Positions 45,150 through 54,321 of a DNA stretch of 64,000 nt are shown in pieces. Source of the stretch: Notospermus geniculatus (taxonomy: Eukaryota > Nemertea > Pilidiophora > Heteronemertea > Lineidae); the NCBI GenBank assembly GCA_002633025.1, contig NMRB01001858.1:56782-120781 (forward strand), read 5' to 3'. Each line of letters begins with the position of its first letter. The stretch's first letter is position 1. Below the pieces are notes generated by a model. It worked only from the letters and a program-made list of their open reading frames with translations. It did no database searches and was not told where the DNA came from. The translations under genes were made by a program, and so were the position numbers.

Positions 45150-45870
45150 AGGGCTCACTCACCAGTGGGGACGAGGCCCGATTTGTCCACCCCCAAAAAT
45201 CTAGTACTTTAAACACGATTGATTTCCACCCATATATATGGTCCTATCGTGTGCCGATTTTTAATTTCTTTAAGACTAATGTCTTAGTTATTTTGTGAAG
45301 AGATAGTTTTGGAGATTTGATGAGCAAATTATCAGTGCCCTGTGCGCAAGAATACAGTGTTCATGCCTGGTCAGCTATTTATAGCTGAAAAGTAGCTCGG
45401 TCAAGGTCGACTCCTGTTCAATGGCGCGAATTATGAAGGTGAGATTTTGAAGGGCCGTAGCGAAAAAAACGCTGCAGTGACCCCCCATTTTTTTCATAAC
45501 ATATCCAAAATGCATGCATTTTGGATTTGTTATGAGGCAAGCACATGGTTGAGAAAAAAATTTTTCTCATACCATGGTAATTGTGAAGTTTGTAGGCCTT
45601 GGAGTAGATTTCCAGTTTTTTTTGCCATTTTCAAGGCACGTGTCGGGTTTGGAATTGCCACCTTCAGCAATCAATACAGAGTTGGATGATTTTGAAAATT
45701 GGCCAGATGTGTTCTCTGAGCTGTAAGCTTTTCAAAAATGTATGCCATGAGTGTGCCATGACGATATTGTCGGCGCTACATGCTTTAGAAGATGATGATG
45801 TGAATATCGACGTCGCTCCAGGTCAGGCTCCATGATAGCCTGGGCGCCTCACTGGTGTGTGAGACCTGTG
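45150..45870. repeat. Direct duplication, copy 2 with extra 130 bp
   Basis: Same as 44035-44612 but with an added segment at about 45449-45590 containing the palindrome CCAAAATGCATGCATTTTGG and AGAAAAAAATTTTTCT. GTCACTTGGGGGTACCCGAT just before it also repeats from about 44780. Confidence 0.75.
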
Positions 45871-46621
45871 GTCCTGGTCATCAAATGGAACGTTCCCCTT
45901 CATAGAGACCAATAATCATAATAACTTTCAGGGCAATCGTTCAAAGCGTTCTCAAGGTATTTGATGGAAATCGAATTCAAGATGGCCACTATATCCGCCA
46001 TCTTGGATGTGCGGCGGAGCTTGCCGTTGCCGTTGTTTTGTTTACTGTCTGGTTAAAAAAAGCTTCTTTGAAGAGTTTTGGGTGTGCATTACTAGTCTAT
46101 TTACATGCATAACGACTGTTTGTGAGTTGTCAATGAAAAACTCGCTCTAACGTCTTGTAGGCCTGCATGGCACACCCCACGGCATACTGACCGCCATCTC
46201 CACGAGCTGAATGACTAACTAAGCCACTCGGTGACGATGATGATTGAACTTTTCAGTTAGCCAAGTTAATTAACGCTGCTGACCATTCCAATACTGATTT
46301 TTGCTCTTCTGGTAGGTTGCATCAACCAACCTATGCCCCAACTCATGAATATCGTCACCATGGACTTACAACAACCCACATAATGTCGCGTTTTATCCGG
46401 GATGCCTCCATATCAGTAGATTGCAGGTCGAGACAGTTAAATATTCATCAAAACTCGAAGAAGAATTCAGAGACATGTAGTCGTTTATTCTTTGCCATCA
46501 GCATCTACACTGAGCATGTGAAGCACGACTCTACCAAAAACCATGGGGCGGCGCCACCGTATCAATTATTGGTCTCACGATACAGTTTTTATGCCCCCCG
46601 ACTTCCGAAAGGCCTTGACCG

Positions 46622-46950
46622 ATCAACCTGAATTTTTTTGTGAGGGTTGACCTTTATGAGGGGAAGGTTCCTTTCAATGACCAGCTCCGCTGCCCTATCC
46701 AAGATGGCGGCTAGGGTGGCCACCTTGAAATCGATTTCTGTTGATTAACTTGCGCTATCAACCTGAATTATTTGTGACGGTTGGTGTCTGTGAGGGGAAG
46801 GTTCCTTTTGCCGACCAACTCCGCTGCTCATCCAAGATGGCGGCTATGGTGGCCATCATGAAATCGGTTTTCATCGATTTTGACCAGTCAACCTGAATTT
46901 TTCTGTGTTTGTGTGAGGAGAAGGTTCCTTTTAATGACCTGCACACCGCT
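46622..46950. repeat. Tandem repeat, about 132 bp unit, 2.5 copies
   Basis: TCAACCTGAATT starts units at 46623, 46757 and 46888. Each continues with GAGGGGAAGGTTCCTTT and, in the first two, ATCCAAGATGGCGGCTA. No gene. Confidence 0.75.
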
Positions 46951-47449
46951 TCCCCAAGTGTACCATCCGGGCCATGCCCACAAACAACATACCAGTTGGG
47001 GGCATAGGCCTATGCCAATCTGAAGAGGTCGCCACCATCGTTCCTCGGCTAAGACCTCTGAAAAGGGCTGGAACCCAGCACAAGATTCTTGTGCTCATCG
47101 ATTTTACAAATTATTTGACAAAATAATCATACCGAAAATTAGAATTTGTTCTAGTATTTGTAAAATTACTACTATTTTAACATTCCGTTGAGAATTCGAT
47201 GTTTTCTTGAGGAAAAAAGAACAAACTCTTTCAGATCCCTACACAATTCGCTGTGCAACAGTCAGAAATTCATCCACCACCAACAACGCATTTGCACTGT
47301 GGAAAAGTAGTACCCGTCTAGCCCTATCCAGAGTTTAATGTGGCATTAAACTCTGGGTACGAGATTGGGCATATGCCACGCTCTGCGTTGCTTTTGTTAT
47401 AATATACTCTAACAGTACAATGAATTCACCATTCTTTTTCTCGTTGCAG

Positions 47450-47565
47450 GTTGTACAACGAACTGAACCAGCCATCCCGGTGATCTCACATCAGACGACA
47501 AGTCAACCTGCTTCATTCCAGACCAGCACTTCTCATGTCAACACGTCACATCCTAAATCAATAAG
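47450..47565 (+). other. Candidate internal exon, function unknown
   Basis: A pyrimidine-rich acceptor TTCTTTTTCTCGTTGCAG is followed by 116 nt open in one frame (VVQRTEPAIPVISHQTTSQP, then Ser/Thr-rich) and a donor AATAAG|GTATTA. No neighbouring exon could be linked, so this may be chance. Confidence 0.3.
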
Positions 47566-48149
47566 GTATTATCATCAGACTTTATTGTTCTTTCTTCAGT
47601 TTTTACCCCCAACTTGATCAACAAGCACCAACATTAACCCAATAGAGCCCATGCCGCCATAAACCACCATGCTGTGAGCCACCTACATGTAGAAGGCTAC
47701 GTCTACTTCTGCACAAAAACCCCTGTCACCTCTTGTTCTAGAAATCAAAATCACCAATCACTGCCAGCAGTGCCACAAACCCCCATGTCGCCAAACACCG
47801 ATACCGCCATAAACCACCTTGACTCATTATACATCTTTCTATTCAACTTAATGTGGTGAAATTTTGTGGCAGTTCAGGGCGGTGTAAGCTACAGATAGAA
47901 AGTGCAACAAAAAAAATAGGTGACTCTGTTGGGTTAACACTACAGTGCCACCAACAACCTCATTTTGCACCCTGGTTGCAACCCAAATTTTCAACAAGGC
48001 GCACGCTGGGCGTGGCGAATAACCAGGTTTTCGAAGTTGCGTCGTGAATAAAATGAGGTAGAGGCTGAAATGACGAGGCATNTTACTATGGAATTTACTA
48101 CGCGATCACTGATTGGGCAAGTTCTGAATGAGTGACAGCTGATTGTCAG

Positions 48150-48431
48150 GACAACATGGATGCCACCAGTTCACCGAGTCGAGATTTCTCCTCGATTCAG
48201 GGGAGTTTTAGAGGATACATTCACGCCTAAGAGCATGAAGAGTGTTCAATCCGACACGAGTGACACCATTGATGACGATGTCAGCCGGTAGGCCTATGCC
48301 AGGCAAGTTGGTCTTTTCTCGGAAGGAGCCCCAGAATTCGCTGACGTTACACCGGCACGGCGGCGAGATCCGCAGTCCGGTAATATGTTAATGATGCCAT
48401 ACATACAAACAACCTCCTCATCGTCTTAAAA
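48150..48431 (+). pseudogene. Degenerate coding segment, unknown family
   Basis: MDATSSPSRDFSSIQGSFRG is followed in a shifted frame by FTPKSMKSVQSDTSDTIDDD, a TAG, and then VGLFSEGAPEFADVTPARRR. The composition is protein-like, but one frameshift and one stop break it. No family recognised. Confidence 0.3.
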
Positions 48432-49989
48432 CGGAGTTCTTTCTTTATTATGAGCCACTTTGATAATGTCTGTGGACAATCCACAGCTGCTGGTCGGCAT
48501 TTACTACCTTTTAAGGCCGCCCTTTCCCTTCTTTCACTTCTTGCTTCGGCATCCTGTCTGCTGCGCGGTTTGCACGATTGACAAACTCAGTGAAGGTAGC
48601 GTACTGCGCATACTCAGAAGCCAGGAGCGGAAATCGGAAGTTCCATTTTCGTGGGCGGTGAAAATGATCGGGTGCCAACTTTTGCTTGGCGGTTTAGGAC
48701 CACTTTAAATTGGCGGGCGAAATAATTTGTGAATAGGTGGAAAATACAGTTTGAGCCAGTTGCCCGATAATAGCCAATGATAGCAGTAGCCAGTAGCCAC
48801 ATGGGCCTACTTGGACGGTGATTGATGACGTCACTGCGCAACGCCGCCAATGCTGACGGACGGAAGTGCCTTCACGTTTTATAGTATAGATGAAGACTGG
48901 ATCCTGCAATTATCATCAGCGAAGATTCGTACTCCACTTACAATACATGTACATGAGCAACCCATGTTTGAAATTTGGCATGTAGTTATATTCTAGTATG
49001 GTTGTTTTAGTTCTGTGAGAATTTTTGAGCAGAAATGCTGTGCAATTTTTTGATTTGGTTTTTAGGTGTATTTTAGAGGGTATACCGGTATCCGTTTCTG
49101 AACGATATATTTTGTAGAAGATGTTGGAATATGATGGCGAGTGTATATTAGTTTTTATAATACTAAACAAGTTTGCCTTTTTGTTACCAGTTGGGGAAAT
49201 GGCTGAAGTTGGCGTTGAACTGGAATTCTATACGCAGATTTCGAGGTTTTAGTTATCCTGCAACGGGGTCTCCATTTGGCGCGTAGGGCTATCACTTTAT
49301 TCGCGGTGAGTGAGATCTGCTGTTTAGGCAGCCATTTTGTTTCTCGCTTCAACTGAGACGGCAGTTTTGCAATCAAAATCGCCAAAATATCAGCCAATAT
49401 CGTCAGCTTTTGTGCTCATCGATAGCATGGGTCAACTGTTAACATTTGTCTTAACACAATGGCCCAAACTTATCGCAGGTTAAGGTAGCAATTTCAGAGA
49501 AATGAGCAAGTGAACAGGGCCGATCTGCGTCACATTTTTGTTCAGTGTCGTGCGTTCATTTACGTCCGCATCGACATTACTTCAGCGGTCAAGCAAACAA
49601 TAGACCACCGGTCATCATGGGCCAATGAAATCCTCAATGCTGCCAGCTGTCTCGATAGCTCATTCGGCTTTGCGTTTGCGTTTTTCTTTTTGCCTTTTCA
49701 TTTCACTGAAAATACTCTAAATCCAGTGAACAAAATTTCTCGGGGTGACATTTCGCTCTACCGCCCTCCACTCTAGGCACCATTTTTATGTTGCGCTAAT
49801 TATGCTGCTTTCTCTCCTGTGGATAGGACTGTTAATCACTGGTTGTTGTGTATCCGCCATCATGTGTGTTTATATGCCAATACACGGCTGCTGAAGCCTG
49901 GGGAATGAGGCCGAGTGCCGCCCTGAAGTCACCTTGTGACCCTGTCGCCGCCAGGCTTGTTGTCTCTTGTTCTCTTTGTGCTTCGATTG
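48432..49989. other. No gene seen
   Basis: Several short open frames without motifs, and an ATGGGCCTACTTGG segment. I see no repeat structure I can support. Confidence 0.35.
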
Positions 49990-50300
49990 GGTGAAATGGT
50001 CGTTCTGCAGGTTCCTCATTGGACGATGCTATTATTGACCATGGCAACGACCATTTTATGGCATGATTGATCACGGTTGATTGTATTTGGAGGAAAAGAA
50101 AGGAATATTGCAGAAAGGAAAATAAGAATTGGTGATGAAAATGATTTAATAATAATTAGAACAATGGTAATAACAATTCATTGAAAATCATAAGGAAAAC
50201 GAATTAATAATAATAATTATTATATTACAATTCATTTTATCATGCGCTTGAAACCACGAAAAACCAGGTCTTAAATACCTCACAAGTCTACTTGTAAATA
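49990..50300. repeat. Segmental duplication, 3' flank of gene C (distal part)
   Basis: Matches 38961-39750 without the LINE fragment. Continues at 53572 after the Tigger-like insertion. Confidence 0.8.
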
Positions 50301-50809
50301 CAGTAAAACCTCAGTATTGCGGACACCTTTGGGACTGAGTTTAGCTGTCCGTAATAGTGAGGTGTCCGCAATATTGAAACTCCATCAATAACCGACACCA
50401 GGTGGCTCTGGAGGTCCATGGTATTCATTACCTGAGGGGTCATTCTGCCATATTTGAGGGCTTAGGGTAAACTCAAATCAAGAACGTGATTTCATTTCAT
50501 GTATAATTAGAAAACTATTTCTTGAACAATTTACAATTCACAAATATATGTTCAATAGCACATATCATATCTTGTCATTTTTCAACACGCACTTTTCCAT
50601 TAGTTACACCTTGGAGGTACTTCCTCCAAGGTTTCACTCAGTTTAGTAAAGAAAGAGTCCAAACTTGACTGCCTAGCATTTGTCTTAGTTTTCCATGGAG
50701 AGTCTTGAACTTCGGACTGAGACAAGAGAGTCAAAAACAGAGCCGTCGTCCTTCCAAACTGAAGAGAGCAGCCAATGTGTTCAGGTGTAAAAGTGATTAG
50801 GTACATGTA

Positions 50810-52224
50810 TACACTCTAAATTTTGCTGGGTTATTTTCATGACCCAATTGCTGGGCTGAAAATTTGGGTTAATATTTGGGTCAATTCGGACGCACTCGAA
50901 CAATTTCTGACCCAATAGCAGGGTCATAATATTGGGTCATCCTTGCTGGGTTATTTTTGTGACCCAATTACTGGGTCAAGCAAGTGGGTCAAAATAAGGG
51001 GTTGAAATTATGGGTCATTTTGGTTGGGTCAAAATGACCCAGTATTGGGTTGAAATCTACCAATGAACCAGTTCTACCTGGCGAGATAAGAAATATGTTC
51101 TTATGTGCACAAACATTAGGGAGGTTGAGATAAGCGACTTATCACGGATCCTTATACGTATACGGATAGAATTCTGTACAACGAGGACAAATTTTGTGTA
51201 CATTTCGATCCGTATACGTATAAGGATCCGTGATACATGTAAGTAGCTGATCTCAGAGAAATGCGTACTTACGAAAACAAATACATAAGAATATTAATAA
51301 ACTATGGTTTGAAATCTGGGACACAAATTTAAAGTTGTGGATGTTTCTCTTTCAGAATTGTGAAAACGATAATTATCTATATTATAATACGCTAAGCCGG
51401 AATTTTGTCCGGCGCCGCACTGCGTCTGTGATGCTTCCATTCGGCTCAGATTTGGCAGGTGATTTCGTCTTGATATGTATTTGTGCATAGTGAAGCGATT
51501 TTTCCGTTAAAACTTCGCAGAATTATGTTTTAACGGGTTTTTGGTCGTTACCAAGGATTGGAGAGTTTAATATGACGTCACGATAACTATGACGTCATAC
51601 ATGTAGGATGACGTCACGCTGAGGAGTCCGTGCAGACGATGTGCTGCGAGGCAGACGATCGAGGTGTTTACGTCATCGACCAAAGACCGACGTTACGTAA
51701 CATCAACAAAGTTAGCGATACACTCTTAAAAACCAATCCTACACTCTACTGCCTTTTCAAACCCGTGATTTTCACGGGTTACGGCTAGTACATGTATAAT
51801 ACCAGTTTCCTCTCTACCATACAAAAGATCTTGTGTTGTGCATTGGTATACCCCATCCACTCTAACATTTGCTGTGTCAAACTTGACCCAAATTGGGTAG
51901 ATTGTGACCCAAAAATAAGATTAATATGCGATCAACCAAATGCTGGGTTGAGTTGACCAATTAATTGGGTCAACTGGGTCAGGAAAATGACCCAAAAATT
52001 GCGTCACATACAACCCTGTCGTATAGGACGGGGTTAAATGTTTGGGTCAGTATAATGACCCAGGATTTGGCTCATTTTCCTGACCCAATTACAGTGTTGA
52101 ATACGATGACCCAATTAATTGGGTCAACTTAACCCAGCATTTGGTTGATTGCATATTAATCTTATTATTGGGTCAAAATCAACCCAATTTGGGTCAAATT
52201 TGACCCAGCAAATTTTAGAGTGTA
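50810..52224. mobile_element. Nested TIR element rich in TGGGTCA/TGACCCA
   Basis: TACACTCTAAATTTTGCTGG at left is inverted at 52205-52224 (CCAGCAAATTTTAGAGTGTA). Both ends carry dozens of TTGGGTCA/TGACCCAA motifs. A smaller palindromic MITE (about 51120-51260, GGATCCTTATACGTATACGG arms) sits inside it. Confidence 0.8.
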
Positions 52225-52623
52225 ATCATAAACAAGCCTGGTGGCGACTGGGTTCACGAAGTGACGACGTTCAGATCATACAGTGTGAGTGCAGTTGGTG
52301 GGGGAATAGTTGTTTTGGACAGCGGAAAAAATCGATAGCGGGACGACAAGTCCTTACTTCCAAGCAGAGAAAACCTTACGTAAAGGAAAAGAAATGGAAA
52401 ATAATTCTTCCACTGCCAGGGCTCGAAGCCATGGCCATCGACAACCACTCGTAGCCGCAAAGCAATACCATCAATACTGGCCCCAATTATCAACTCTTAG
52501 AAAAGGCATCACATGTGTAGGCATACACATCTTGCACTTGCAGCAGCATTGCTCTCTATATACACGTCGGTATGCATGGATCCAATCTTGAAACTAGAGG
52601 GTCTTGGGACGAGGTTCAACCAA

Positions 52624-52807
52624 GGTGGAAAACATTTTCCCCCGGGTGGAAAACAATATTTTCCACCTGGGTGGAAAACACGTCCACCCGGGTGGAAAAC
52701 TATGTTTTTCACCTGGGTGAAAATGTTTTCCACCCGGGTGGAAATATTTTACACCTGGGTGAAAATGTTTTCCAACCGGGTGATAATGTTTTCCACCCAG
52801 GTGGAAA
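52624..52807. repeat. Palindromic minisatellite (TTTTCCACCCGGGTGGAAAA)
   Basis: About nine tandem units of roughly 20-24 bp, each itself a palindrome centred on CCCGGG or CCTGGG, with variants such as TTTTTCACCTGGGTGAAAA. The repeated open frames (PPGWK, FHPGGK) on both strands are by-products. Confidence 0.9.
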
Positions 52808-53571
52808 TTGTAGAAAAAATGCAATAATGTTCAGAATTTTGTAATGCGGATAAAAATATATGCATGGCATGTATGGGCCATCGTAGATTTGTCGTCTGCT
52901 GCGGAAATTCTCAGGACATTTTTGCTTATTTCTCGGTGATAAGGATTAAATTCGGCTGAAAATAAATAGGTGACGAGATGTGGATACACATCGTTGTGTA
53001 GTGGTGGTATATCTTTTTGCATGCCCTCGTTATTTTGTACACAAAATTCGTTTTTGCGACGCTCTATACATTCGTCCATACATCGCGATCGTGGCCCAAA
53101 CAAAAGTGTCGATTTCTCGAAAAAAAACGTAGATGATGTGAATTCTACTATACGAGACACTAATTGACGTTACATTACACTTATAAGTGAAATTTACTGC
53201 CGATTGGTGCAATGTTAACTGAAAAAACCCTTGTGACAAGAAGTGATCTGGTGCGAAAATAACGTCACTTCGTGAACAACAATCAGGTTAATTGATGTAA
53301 TCAGCACCCCATGTTTGATCATTCACCTGCCACTGACAACTTGTGAACGAAAACTTTGAAAATGGCTTCACATTTTTACCTGCTGTCCTTAATAGTGAGG
53401 TTATGGGACCCAGTTTTCCAAAATCAACTGTCCGTTGTCCTGAATAGTGAGGTGTCCACAATATTGAGTTAAATTTATATTGAAAATTGCTTGGAAAAAT
53501 TCGGGACTGGACAAATCTGTCCGTAATCTTGAGGTGCCCACTGTAGGTGTCCGTTAGGTGAGGTTCTACTG

Positions 53572-54300
53572 TACAAGCAGGCAATAAGATAACACGTCCA
53601 AAATGCGTAAGATCAAAATGCAGTAAAATGACAATCAGGTGATAAAAATCAACGACCTGTTACGCTGATCAGTTTTCAGACGTTTCCTAAGACTAGAAGA
53701 AGACTCTAGGTGGCTGTGTCAACCATCTTATGTCCATTCCACAGTATCGGCCAAACTTTTGAAATAAAACCTCGCTCGGACACCAAAGGCGAATGAGAAA
53801 ATAAAAGCACACAAGGTTCTGTTTTGATGCTGAGCGGAGGACCTAAAGATCCGTCAGTTTCACTAGCGGTCATATTTCTAGTTGCTGCTCATTAATCGAA
53901 GCTAGCACACTAAGTCGCTCATGCGCATTTGGGTAGAAAGAGGAATGCATCTTCAAAGTAATCTTCTGACTGTCTCCCAAACAAACTGAAGGTAAAACAT
54001 AGTCGTCTCCAAATCTCGCAAATTTTCGACCCCAACCTGGGTCTTCTTCAGGCTCTTTCTAGTAGAGATTTCAAATCTATACTAGAAAGTGTCTGAGGAA
54101 GACCCCGGTTGGGGTCGAAAATTTGCGAGATTTGGAGACAACTTTATGTTTTACCATCATTTTGTGTGTCGTTTTTTGTGCTTCTATTTCGGATACCAAA
54201 CAATCTGAAAAAGCACACTGTATTCCTACATGTAGCATGGTAACTTTCAATCAACAATAATTCAGTGGTATTGGTACACCTTTCAAAAAATGTGACGCGA
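53572..54300. repeat. Segmental duplication, 3' flank of gene C (proximal part)
   Basis: AGATAACACGTCCAAAATGCG to AAAAAGCACACTGTATTCCTA corresponds to 39790-40225 near gene B. It holds the hammerhead-like insertion 53991-54195 that the B copy lacks. Confidence 0.85.
53991..54195. mobile_element. Hammerhead-like element, inverted pair (copy 4), 14 bp TSD
   Basis: The palindrome 53991-54155 has GACCCCGGTTGGGGTCGAAA beside CTGAGGAA, then CATTTTGTGTGTCG. It is flanked by CCAAACAAACTGAA (53977-53990) and CCAAACAATCTGAA (54196-54209). The empty site CCAAACAAACTGAA is at 40183-40196. Confidence 0.9.
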
Positions 54301-54321
54301 ATACGGTATCAGAGAACCAAG

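Larger units (their letters stand above)
50301..53571 (-). mobile_element. Tigger/pogo-like element, 3.3 kb, with nested insertions
   Basis: CAGTAAAACCTCAGTATTGCG at left and the reverse complement of the right end, CAGTAGAACCTCACC, are Tigger-type termini. TA flanks both ends (50299-50300, 53572-53573). The paralogous flank near 39750 lacks it. A minus frame at 50600-50806 ends NARQSSLDSFFTKL, loosely like a pogo transposase C-terminus. The rest of the transposase is not recognisable, and a 1.4 kb element is nested within. Confidence 0.75.

Noticed and set aside
52509-52844. Frames with FHPGGK/PPGWK repeats on both strands
   Set aside because: By-products of the palindromic minisatellite.
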